A stretch of DNA of 64,000 nucleotides. Origin: Fasciola hepatica. Its lineage: Eukaryota; Platyhelminthes; Trematoda; Plagiorchiida; Fasciolidae. The position numbers and the translations under genes are program-made. Positions 43,267 to 53,195 of this stretch are shown here, piece by piece (position 1 is the first letter of the stretch; each line of letters starts with the position of its first letter). A model generated the notes under the pieces. That model ran no database searches. It had not been told where the DNA came from and saw nothing but the letters and a program-made list of their open reading frames with translations. The DNA is taken from positions 11,984,001 to 12,048,000 of the forward strand of contig CANUEZ040000179.1 in NCBI GenBank assembly GCA_948099385.1. The letters run 5' to 3'.

Positions 43267-43515
43267 AAATGGATAATCCCCGAAACCCTTGTTCATTGTT
43301 TCACGGGCCCCCTTTCCCAACCACGAAACAACAACATTTCCCCTCCTATCTTTCCTAACTACGCAACACCAACTTTGATGACCATCCAATCACACTTTAG
43401 CACATAGACATTGTTCATAATTTATGCATTTCTAACCTATAAATGTAACTGTATTAGCCACGAGGATGATATTACCGAAAGCGAGCTTGTTCGCTATTCG
43501 TGTTTTCTATATAGA
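43261..43515 (-). repeat. Right inverted terminal repeat of the Penelope-like element
   Basis: Reverse complement of 41791-42045. It begins inside the last codons of the GIY-YIG frame. Confidence 0.92.
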
Positions 43516-43734
43516 ATGAAATGGGATTATTCAGTGAATTAAGCAATCGCAAAGAAACACTGGTTATCAAGGAGCTGAATCGTCATTTGTGCTTCGAAGT
43601 GAAAAGAAAATCGAAAAAGAAAGCAAATTTGTGCGCAGTTTTATTAATTTTTAAAGTAGGACATACTTTGTGTATATCAGAACCGAACGAGGTTCGGAGG
43701 GCGTCGAAAAATCGATGCTCCGTGTGTTTGGTTT
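43516..43734. other. Unassigned gap between two insertions
   Basis: An 84-codon plus-strand frame rich in Lys and Arg shows no domain. It could be the flank of the Penelope-like element or linker of the older non-LTR element. Confidence 0.3.
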
Positions 43735-44108
43735 TTAAAATATTTTGTTGTCGAAAATGCAGCGTCGTCGGTTGAAATTTTAATTAGCGGACGTTTTGGT
43801 TACCGCGAATGACCTTTTTAAAGGCAAACTTTTGTTAAAATGATTCTCAGGCAGCTGCCACAATTCAACGAATGATTAGATCTGCCTGTATATGCGCGAG
43901 CCTGTGCAAGTACGCGTGTTACTGCGAGCAGGTGCTGTAACACAAGCACAAGCACACACACACACGCAAACTAAATCACTCATTGGCTAGTGGCGACTAC
44001 CTGAGAATCATTTGGTTGAAAATTTGCCTTGAAAAAGGTTACTAGCGGTAACCAAAGCGTCGGCTAATTAAAATTTCTACCGACAATGCCGTGTTTTTGA
44101 AAATAACA
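43735..44108. mobile_element. Foldback (MITE-like) element with ~125-bp inverted arms
   Basis: Arms 43735-43863 and about 43985-44108 are reverse complements at roughly 80-85% by eye. Shared words include AAATTTTAATTAGC, TTTGGTTACCGC and ATGATTCTCAGG. The spacer holds an ACAC repeat (43958-43968). No coding capacity. This is the form of a nonautonomous hairpin element. Confidence 0.75.
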
Positions 44109-44109
44109 T

Positions 44110-44945
44110 ATGGCATACTTCGTTTACACAGGGGTGACGTAGAATCACTGATTTCCCGTTGTTGGGGGAGGTGGGCAGTCTTATCAAGACATCTGGAGAG
44201 CTGCTCATAGAAGATATCGGTAGCTTGTTGTACATCACCAAAGAGAAGAAGCACTCCAATGGGCTTGTTGAATGGTCGTAGGGAAAAGCTTTCAGTCAGG
44301 AAGAGGAGAAGGTTTGATGCGGCGTGACTTCAGGGTAGGCTGCGGGTGAGTGGGAATGCGGCAGTTAGCCGTATTGTGATAGCTACCGGGAAAACCTTAG
44401 TAGATCGAGACAACTATACGAGGGATGCCTTGGGTGAAAATGAGATCTGAAATGCTGCTCTTCCTCGTAGGAGAGTTATATTCTGTAACCAACCTCCTAC
44501 GCTAATACTTTTTAGAAGTGGTAAAAGGCTAGCGGGTGCAGGTAAAGATGGCCGAGCTATCTTAGGTAGGTTAAAGTCACCAATCTCTATACTTGACGGC
44601 AGTAAACATAGGTATTCAAATGCGTCACTTAGGTGAGGGAGTCCAGAGGAATTTAAGCTTGGAGGATGGCAAGCACATCCAATTTGAAGAAGAGAGCCAG
44701 TAGAGTGGACAATACTCCAAAGTAAGCTGGGAATGGAGTCGAGTAGAGTGATGAAGTGTTTTTCTGTTGAAGTTCTGCTTGACAACTGCCAAACATTCTC
44801 CACCGAGTCGAGTTTTTCCATTTACTCTGAAGACGTTTTAGCCTACAAGAAAAATCTTGTCCGTGGGAGTGTAACCGGTTAGCCAAGTTTCAGTAATAAG
44901 GAACATATCATAACTGGGGTGGGTGGCCGGATATTGTTAATGCCG
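44110..44945 (-). pseudogene. Non-LTR endonuclease (EEP) fragment
   Basis: From right to left: YDMFLITETWLTGYTP (TETWL box, about 44870-44930), then SSIEIGDFNLPKI (intact GDFNLP, about 44560-44590), VGGWLQNITLLRGRA and, at 44042-44254, a linker-like block with FYEQLSRCLDKTAHL. One frame covers 44414-44821 and a stop falls just before it. This is the catalytic region of a CR1/Jockey-like endonuclease. Position and strand fit the missing 5' part of the RT at 40.4-41.7 kb, with the Penelope-like and foldback insertions in between. Confidence 0.65.
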
Positions 44946-45261
44946 GGTTTTGTTTATGATGGATCGGCTAATAAAAGGAATCCGTGAGGTACTTTTATTG
45001 GTATTTAGTTTTGGGGAATTCGGTTGGTCATGTGAGTTGTGCAGTGCTGAATATTCTAGGCTCGTGGTGTGACTGGAAAGCCCATAGGCTGGTGGCAAAT
45101 CAGCACCGAGAAACGGAGGGTTTGGTCGTTGAGCTGTTTGGCAGTTTGGTGCGCTATGTGAAACAGAAGGGCTGGTGACTCACTGGCGTCGGGCGGTGCT
45201 AGGGTGCAATGTAGATGAACCCTTTAAGAAGTGAGGGACAGCTGGAGAGTCTGAATTATTA

Positions 45262-45420
45262 GTATAGTATAGTATATTTCTTGACCGTGGTCAATACACA
45301 TGCACAAGGCAAGATCAGAGTATTGACATTTTTATCTGTCCAAGGAGGGTTAAAGATGCGAGACTGCATACCAATGTAGTCCGTTAACGTCCCGGTTTGG
45401 TATGCAGATTTTCATACGAA
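45262..45420 (-). mobile_element. 3'-end fragment with hairpin (family D, third copy)
   Basis: In minus sense: GATCTTGCCTTGTGCATGTG, then TTGACCACGGTCAAGAAATA and a TATAC repeat tail. The hairpin TTGACC-AC-GGTCAA is intact. Probably a short 5'-truncated insertion in the older non-LTR sequence. Confidence 0.5.
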
Positions 45421-45449
45421 GGTAGGGCTAATGAACAGAAAAACGGCAA

Positions 45450-46960
45450 ATTTGACACGTAGCATTGTCAAAGGTAGGGCACAGATGGTGGTGAAATGGG
45501 CCTAGGGAAACAATGGCCATTATCCGGCGAGCTATTACCACGGGGACTTAGAGGATTTGTCCATGGGAAAGGGGGCCTAAAGAATTGTGGTGGCATGCCA
45601 TACATTGTCTGGGGTTCGTTTGGCGTTGGTGGATTCGATAGGGCCTCTAAAGTGAAAGGGGGTTGTAGGCTCATAAAGGTTACAGGCTTGTTATTCAGAG
45701 GGTGCCGAGGCGAGGTGCCCGTGTTATGAATGTAGGGCCGGAAGCCCGCCAGAACTCCGCAGCTGGCATCTTAATGGGGAGGTTTGTGGGGTGGGGTGAC
45801 GACTTGGCAGCTGATTTGGAGGAGGGGTGGCGGCTGTTGGTAGTAGCTATGGGGGTTAGTTGGTTGTATGCCTATCGAATAGTACTTACCGGGTTTGGTC
45901 ACTATAGTTCTAGGTATATGCGGCGGCTGTATTGTCGCAGTCATATCAAGAAGCCTCCAAGTGGACGGGCTAGCTGTAGAGATGATGTCACCGGTGGAAC
46001 AGTTGTCTTTTGACTAAAAGGGGAGGGCGGACTGCTGAGTGAATTTGCGGAAGACCCTGAAAATGGGGGATAGCGGGTTTGATGAGGTTGGACTTACTAT
46101 CTGTTCTGGCGGAATTGGTAAGTGGGGGGACAAGGAACTGACGTTTCCCTGGTGGTTCAGTCGGTGACACGTACGGCGATACGTCTAAGTCTACGGTGGC
46201 TGTTGGCTTCATGAGCACCGATAATAACGCCGATGCGCTCTTTTTGCAGGCTTGCCGTCCTGAGTTTTCGCATTAGTCAACCTGCGCCCAATGGTTTTAC
46301 AGGATCATTTTGTGGTGGTCTCTCCGGCTTGCCGGAACAAGACTGTGCCGCAACTTGAGACAAATTTCACGAGGCTTCATGGGATCCTGGAGGCTAGACT
46401 GGTGAAGGTCTGCTGATGCTGAGGAGACTACGGGGATAGTAGGTGTTCTGGCTGAAGTTCCGTTCACAAGAGTATGCTGTGGTGCATCTGTGGGTCCTGT
46501 TGGCTCAGGGTCGGTGGAAGGCGCTGGTCAGCCTTTCTGCATGTGGAACATCCCCCTTTTGGAATAGATTTATCGATGTGTATTTTGATGTTTTTAAATA
46601 ACGTAGCTGCTGCAATCCTTTGACAGTTACTGATGAACTCAACGGCTGCTAATTGGTTGGAAAACTGAAACAGCAAAGGGCAGGGGTATGGTGGTGACCG
46701 TTTCCGCAGTCTAGGGCAATGGCACATACGATGAGCCATGTTGCATGCATTCAGTACTGTGGCTTTAAAGGACCGCGTTAGCAGTTTTTCCGGGACATTT
46801 AAAACTATAGCATTGATAGCATTCGTTATTTTTCTGAGTTTCCAAGGCGACTGCATCCACTTACCCGCCGGCTTTGGACAAGATTTCGGGTTCAGCTAGA
46901 TCTGCTGGTTCAGCAGTAATTGACAGCGGGGAAATCTTTGGTAAAACACACTTAATAGAT
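45450..46960 (-). pseudogene. ORF1-like remnant with Pro-rich tail
   Basis: From right to left on the minus strand: VSNLEQRINDL (a short heptad segment, about 46975-47010), VLNACNMAHRMCHCPRLRKR and LAAVEFISNCQRI with FKNIKI (46464-46760), then Pro/Ser/Thr-rich frames (46245-46460, 45988-46218 and 45468-45674). The order matches the remnant at 34545-35386. Several stops and frame changes. It lies upstream of the endonuclease at 44.1-44.9 kb on the same strand, as ORF1 should. Confidence 0.5.
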
Positions 46961-47055
46961 TGCCACTTATCTTATAAATCGTTTATCCTCTGTTCCAAAT
47001 TGCTAACTTTTTTATTGGTCCGTTTTATATATCGACCAGTGATACAGAACATGTA

Positions 47056-47370
47056 TTGACAGCTGCCGTCATGTCGGCTTTTGTGTTTCCCTTCACTCTG
47101 GAGGACCGAGTACTCAAACCACGTGGTTCGCTTTGGATCAGACGGACAAGAACTTTTAAGTACCGACTTAGACATTCCGTTGAGTCTGAAACAGACGCAG
47201 CCTTGTCCGTGGAGGGGAACAAACTCCCATGTCAACTAAGGTCAATGTCTTCGGCCGCTTTACTATTCAAAAAAGAAATAAATAAACATCTAACTGTCCA
47301 AAAACTCATCCGAATGCATGATCCCTACATGTATATTACCCAAGCCTACGAACCGGGCCTGGGATACTAA
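47056..47370 (+). pseudogene. C-terminal tail of a non-LTR polyprotein (plus strand)
   Basis: The plus strand reads VFPFTLEDRVL, RTRTFKYRLRHSVES, NKLPCQLRSMSSAALLFKKE and INKHLTVQKL. The FKyRL..svv..WNsLP...........FK..l...L pattern is the very end of CR1-like polyproteins, here with an indel inside the WNKLP motif (LSVEGNKLP). No RT precedes it, so it is a short 5'-truncated insertion. Confidence 0.5.
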
Positions 47371-48255
47371 CCAAAAGCTTAACAACTTTGTTCAGTAGAC
47401 AGTTATTACCGACAGATGGTAAGGAGCATTCTGTATTATAGTTAGCAAATAAAAGCAGTCCAACCTGTACTCCATGACTGTCAACAGCACACTCCACGTG
47501 TTTGTCTAGCCACTTCCTATTTTCAACGCCTCTGACCACGACCCCCTACTGGTCACCGTTACTCCGGTGATTCTTTTCGCATGCTGTCAGATTTAACCAT
47601 AGTCGGTTAGGTTCTTTTTTCTTTTTTTAATCAGCTGCCGCCAGGTATAAGAGCATTTATAATGCTATGAAATACATAGCAGCATATATAATATGGTCTT
47701 CAAGGTACCAGTCTCATCCACGCTTCAACTATTTACTCATTGAGACCCTATTTCAACACACGAGATTCCAGGCCTTGTTCTGATGAACGAACCGCCACAA
47801 TCGATGTGGTCTTCCATAAACCATTCGTCGAACTACACATAAGTATTTGCCCCCAGTGTCGCCTCTTCTAGTCTCCTTGTAATTTTGGTAATTCTCACAA
47901 AGCCTTACAAGAATTAGTCGCTAGTACCGGTCTTCTTCGCTTTCCGGATGTTGTTTAATCCAAAAAACCAGACCTCAAAGTCGCGACCACCCATTTCTGG
48001 TACTGGCATGATTTTGGTGTTCTGTCTTTCTCCCCTAACCCACAGCTGGTAGAATTGCCAGACTGCAGCATTCTCCGTTTTGTTTTCAGAACCTGCACCC
48101 TAAGGACGATTGTCGCCTTCCACTTCCCAGGAATAACTTGGAACCTCTCTTGCTGGACAGAACAAACGAGATTAACACACGACTTCATTTTCGCCCGTCT
48201 CACGATCGCTTTCCTCAAGATTCCCACCATCAGACTTCTTGAACCTGGACTGCTC
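47371..48255. other. No recognisable gene
   Basis: Contains a small imperfect palindrome near 47650-47690 and otherwise short frames. The first part may be the 3' region of the fragment at 47056. Confidence 0.3.
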
Positions 48256-49590
48256 GATCTCACTGCATTCATACAACTCATTTTAATCCCATATGTCATC
48301 ATGCCCGTTCCGTGTTAGAACCCGCTAATACTGTTCAAACACTGGCACCTTTATTGTCACTGTTCATTGCTTCATCGGTCACCAAATAAAAACAACGTCC
48401 GGCGCTGACATATCTTTCAGTAGTCCTCCAGTGGGCAGCGAAGTAATTAGTAACTACCTGCACTCTTTATCGGTCCATCCGATCGCATCCGCAATGCTGT
48501 TGCATCGAGTGTTCGGGCTCTGCAGATCACTGCGTTCCCTCCACGATTAAACGTCTTCGATACACTTCCCATGCTGCATCGCCGCTCCGTTCCCATCATT
48601 TGTTACACCTGTCAAATTGGTCATTAGAAATGTGACATTCACCGTCCACTTACTACACAATCACCGTTATCGACACCTTTGATCTTCCAGATGTTGCATT
48701 CGTGTTATATTACCGAAACTGACCCCGTATGCAGCCTCTAAATCACACCACTATCTGCACCGGCTGATACATTTTATTTATATATTCGTTGATCCGCTGC
48801 CGCTTTCCGCGATATACCTGGGCAGTTTTATTGATCTGTCATTTTTGCATGCTACACTCCACACAGCGTTCATCTATTGACGTACACTTATCTGTGGATT
48901 ACTTTACCTTTCCTCTCGCAGAACTGAACACCTGTATAATGGATGTAACCACACGGTCAATATTGATTAGTCTTCCACTTCCGCTTTGACATTTCATACC
49001 AACCTTACATTAAGTTAACAACTTGCCGCACGCTCACCTGTTTTCCTCCGGCCTTTCCCTGCCACCATCACTCTGGTAGTATCCCTCCCAAGAAATACGC
49101 AATTGTTTGCCACATATATGATTCCTCCAGTATACAGCCACCACTTTATATACTACCATCTTTGCAGACTGAAATATTCCCATGTTAATACTTCTTGACA
49201 TACCTGTCGTAAAGTGAATAATTCACCGAACGCTTCGACGAGATTTCTATCCATATGCCTCTCATATTCTGTAGCGCACCAAAAACATATCCTTTGAATA
49301 TGTTCGAATTTCCACCAGTGGTAATTATTTCATATACCACTTATGCATGTACTCCAGACCAACTGACATCATCCGACCTTGACCTCCAAATTTGCCGGGC
49401 ATTAATACAGTTTTAGTTCAGCGTAACACTCTCTTTGATATTCTGCATGCACTTGTTGTACCCTTTTGTGAACTGTCATTCCAGCATCACTATAATCATC
49501 TGAGCATGCATTCTAGCATGCTTCGGGCGCATCCGAAATATACAATTATTATTATTATTATTACTATTATTATTATTATTAAATCTGAGT
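48256..49590 (+). mobile_element. Family C repeat, plus-strand copy with intact 3' end
   Basis: Aligns inverted with 27876-30120 and with the palindrome copies. The 3' end at 49505-49582 has CATGCTTCGGGCGCATCCGA (stem TTCGG/CCGAA with loop GCGCAT) then AATATACAATT and a run of about ten ATT units. There is no RT or other domain, so it is either nonautonomous or too degraded to recognise. Confidence 0.6.
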
Positions 49591-50228
49591 CGTGCAAAAG
49601 TTTCATTGGGCTGCTAAACTCCAGAAAGAAAAGTGCGTAGACAGATCACCAAGTCACTCTGCCAGTAAATGAAGTTTCTCAGATCGATCTAGGGTAATGT
49701 GCTTGGTATGCAACGGTGTGTAAGGAGAGGGACTGACGGCTATAGCCCTCCATAGGGGGCTCGGATTTCAAATTTGGCCAAAATATCAGTGTCTCGAGGA
49801 ATTTCGGGGGTCAGAAAAAATTGTTTGATTTTTCTGAATATCTAAAGTAAGCCTCGACATAGAAACATCAAACTTAGCGCTGAATAACTTATGTGAGGCC
49901 AAGGGGATAACGACTCACAGCGAGGTATGGGTACATAATTGGAAGATGTGATCCAGCCAAGAATCAGTAAGTGCCCTGTATACAGGGTGGGTGGGGGTAA
50001 TTCTAGGTAGGTTTAAGCCGAAAGTGCTTGGAAAAGGCTTATGCTGATATTTCGCGATCATAAATTATGAATTCACGGTGGGGTGTAGCAGCTAACACCT
50101 CTGAAAATACAACATTTTAATGTGGATTAAAAAAAGCCCGCTGGAAATAGCACAAAAAGCAGCCCAAATGACGGAAAAAGCAAAAACACGGGACAACCTG
50201 ATTTTCACTTCTAGATGGTCTTGGTGAT
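49591..50228. other. No recognisable gene
   Basis: Nothing supported until the CR1 ORF1 piece begins. Confidence 0.3.
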
Positions 50229-50720
50229 GTGAGGTGGCCACTGATTCCCGATTTAGAGGGGTCTTTCATGCGGGAATCTAGGGCACAGAGGGCCATAGAC
50301 AGGAGACGAATACACGATACACTACGCACTGAGGGTGTTCCTCATCCTGTTCCCTCGAAGATAGAGCACTGGCTGTGGACGCGGAAGTCTTCGTTCGTTA
50401 TAGCGGTGACCAATGCAGCACGACCAATCCTGGTCGGATTTAATGATAAGCATACCAGGGGTGTGCTGCAAGCTAGGGCTGCAGAGGTAGCCCACAACAC
50501 CAGGGGGCGGTACTTCATCGCACCGGACGAAATCAGAGAGAGAGGGTAGAATCATTGATAAACCTGCAACGTCACCAGAGAAAAATCCGAAAGGTCAACA
50601 GAAAACCGCACCCGACTTTCGGGGTAACACACCGACGATGATAGGAAAGCCGCAGAGGTGGTCGGAAATAGTAGTCATCGAGGGATTTCTAGAAGATGAA
50701 AATCGGAGATGGTGTGAGCA
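50229..50720 (+). pseudogene. CR1 ORF1 fragment, 5' neighbour of the BEL insertion
   Basis: A 107-codon plus-strand frame (50229-50549) has AIDRRRIHDTLRTEGVP, ARPILVGFNDKHTRGVLQAR and GRYFIAPDEIRERG. The RP-I-V-x-F ... G-x-Y-I-x-P-D ... R-E-R pattern is typical of the RRM-like part of CR1 ORF1 proteins, which bind element RNA. After a stop a Lys/Pro/Gln stretch leads to the BEL element. The matching EN-RT lies at 57630-60396 on the same strand, so the BEL element probably split one CR1 copy. Confidence 0.6.
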
Positions 50721-50725
50721 GTAGG
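50721..50725. repeat. 5-bp target site duplication GTAGG, left
   Basis: GTAGG directly before TGTAAC of the 5' LTR equals GTAGG directly after the 3' LTR (57421-57425). BEL/Pao integrases typically make 4-5 bp duplications. Confidence 0.93.
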
Positions 50726-51104
50726 TGTAACAGCCGGTCGTGGAAAATCCCCCTTTTTCCCTCGCGATTCAGTGTTTTTTCCCAACATCACTCATTTCCA
50801 TACACTATTGACTTGTCTTTACGAACTGGTTGTTTTTCTGGACCAATTGTTGTTTGTTCGCGCCCAGAGCGCTATTTTGGCACATCCTTGTTCAGGACCT
50901 GCGTGACGCACGTGCTGTCTGCTCACACGCTGCTATTCGGTTTCTCGTTGTTGAGTCTTTGTGATCGTATTATTGAGGTTTGTATATTGTTTATGTCACT
51001 GTTTATTTTAATAATCTAGTATCGTAGGATTATCACGGATAATCGCCTTCTGATTTCGGGATCCGTTGCGAATTTGGCTACGCATTGCTCAAACGTTCGT
51101 AACA
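50726..51104 (+). repeat. 5' LTR of the BEL/Pao element
   Basis: 379 bp from TGTAACAGCC to CGTTCGTAACA. By eye identical over its length to 57042-57420. It contains the promoter region of the element; I cannot point to a clear TATA box. Confidence 0.95.
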
Positions 51105-51146
51105 ATACTCAATAGATCAATTTGGAACGAGGAAAAATCACGCAAA

Positions 51147-53195
51147 ATGCCAAGAAAAGGATCAAAAGCAGTCGAATCCGGACAGGAAGTAATACGGCAA
51201 GTGTCTGTGGAGGTTTTGGGTACATATGATTCTTTAGTTAATGCTAGATCGCCTAGTCCTGTCAGTGCTAGCTCATGTGTTATTGAAAGCAATATTGATC
51301 GTAAGGATGTCGATTTATATAAGCTGAGAGTACTAGAACTATAGCAACAGTTACTTTCGGCTAGACTACAGGCGCATGAAGCAGAGAAGTGTACACAGAA
51401 ACAGCGAGAGCATGAGACCAGTGACTTCGACACTTCCGATAGGTTAGAGTGCAATAAGGTAGGGAACCCCACGCCGGTCGCCGACTACAAACCACCATCG
51501 ATCGATCTGCCTAGAGTGGAGTTAACGGTTTTCGACGGGCGAGCTGAGCAATACTGCAAGTTTGTCAAGCAGTTCGAGACGTTCGTTGAAAATAAGGTAA
51601 CCGACCCTAGGCAAAGGCTTCTTTACCTTACTCACTACTGCCGAGGCCGAGCGCGAGAAGCTATCGACGGGTGCACCATGCTCGATCCAGAACAAGGCTA
51701 CACAAGGGCAAGAAAGATTCTAAGGGACTTGTTTGGCCAACCTTTCAAAGTATCCCGTAACCTAATAGAGGGCGTGATGGCAGAGGCAAAGAGAACCAAG
51801 GGCGACGTCTACACCATGGCCGACCTGGTGATCAAGATGCAGAACTGCTCAATAGCTCTCGACCATTTAGGTTACAGGACTGACCTAGACGCCATGCACA
51901 CTTTGGAAGGCATAGTCCGTCACCTCTCTCCCGAACTACAGGGTCGGTGGGCGAAAGAAGCTGAACGGATAAGCCGAGGCGACAGAGAAGCCAACTTCGA
52001 AGACCTGACTGAATACTTAGACAGGCAAACGAAGATAGCTGACAGCAGATTCGGCCGACTCATCCGGGACAGCAACCGAGCAAACAAGCCCGGTACTAGC
52101 CAAGTCCAAACCCCTGTACGGGAATATCCAAAGTACCAGCCTTGGACCAACACACACGTCATTCCACGAGATGCTACGGCGAAACCAAATTGCAGATCCT
52201 GTGGTACTAGCCATGGCCTACCAGAATGCCCCAAGTTCGGCAACGCCACAATAGACGAACGGTGGGGAATGGCGAGGATGGCAGGAGCATGTTTCATCTG
52301 TCTCAACACCACGCACCGGGCAGCAGCCTGTAGAACAAGGAATCGATGTGGTTACGAGGGCTGCACGGGCAGACACCATCGGCTGCTGCATCAGGCGAGA
52401 ATAACCATATCCGAGGCGAGTGCCAAGCCCAGCGTGATTTGTTCAACTTCACAATCTGCCAGTAAACCGGTACGTTTAGGCGTAGTGGCCGTGGGAGTAG
52501 TGACTCCGACTGGGATAGTCAAGGCGTTGGCTTTCGTTGATAGTGGATCCGACACCACTTTAGTGAAAGAGCGGTTTGCCGACAAACACCAACTGGCTAA
52601 AGGTGCGACGTCGTTAGCAGTGAGCACGGTGGGCGGAACACAGGTAATGACTGCCGGGAGATTAAGGCTGCAACTCATCTCTCTAGACACTAACGAGGAA
52701 ATTGAACCAACGGAGGCATTCACGTTAGCGGATCTCCCCATGCGAGCACCAAGGTCGGTGAACGCAATCTTGACTCGGTGGCCCCACCTGCAGGATGTAA
52801 CCGTCGTAGACTGGGAAGATGATGAGGTGGATCTCCTCATCGGATGCGACGTGCCAGAGGCGCATTGGGTGCTTGACCAAATAGTGGGCGACCGCCAGGC
52901 ACCTTATGCCGTACGCACGGCTCTGGGATGGATGTTATACGGTCCAGTAGGGGTACGCGGTTCCGTGAATTACTTATCCGCCGAAACGGACCGCATAGAG
53001 TATCATCTGCAACGGCTGTATGAAAAGGAGTTTCATGACATTGGAGACGAAAGACCGACGTTGCCTCAAGAGGATCACTTCGCTCTACAAACGGTGCGGC
53101 AAGGCTCTAGAGGCCTCAAAAAACAGTTCGAGGTTCCCCTCCCATGGCGCACACCGGTCGACCCGTGGACTGACAACAGAAATTATGTTCTCTAA
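51147..53195 (+). pseudogene. BEL/Pao gag and protease region
   Basis: The start ATG at 51147 (MPRKGSK) is the first in-frame Met after the LTR. TAG at 51342-51344 interrupts the frame, which then continues in phase through a Gag domain (ELTVFDGRAEQYCKFVKQFE, DUF1759-like), a CCHC-like finger CRSCGTSHGLPEC at 52191, a standard CCHC CFICLNTTHRAAAC at 52290, a further CGYEGCTGRHHRLLH, and an aspartic protease with DSG at 52539-52547 (VDSGSDTT). It ends at TAA 53193-53195, in phase with the RT that follows. Gag packages element RNA, and the protease cuts the polyprotein. Confidence 0.92.

Larger units (their letters stand above)
41791..43515 (+). mobile_element. Penelope-like element with long inverted terminal repeats
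   Basis: A coding core with RT palm and GIY-YIG endonuclease (42046-43267) is flanked by inverted copies of a ~255-bp repeat (41791-42045 and 43261-43515). Penelope-like elements often carry terminal repeats in inverted orientation, so this fits the family. The left repeat ends exactly where the coding trace begins, and the right repeat includes the stop codon. Most of the upstream RT (fingers and N-terminal part) is missing. It is inserted between the RT and endonuclease pieces of minus-strand non-LTR sequence. Confidence 0.85.

Noticed and set aside
51920..52840. Antisense open frames in gag (130 and 149 codons)
   Set aside because: They lie opposite the clearly coding gag/protease frame and have no domain.
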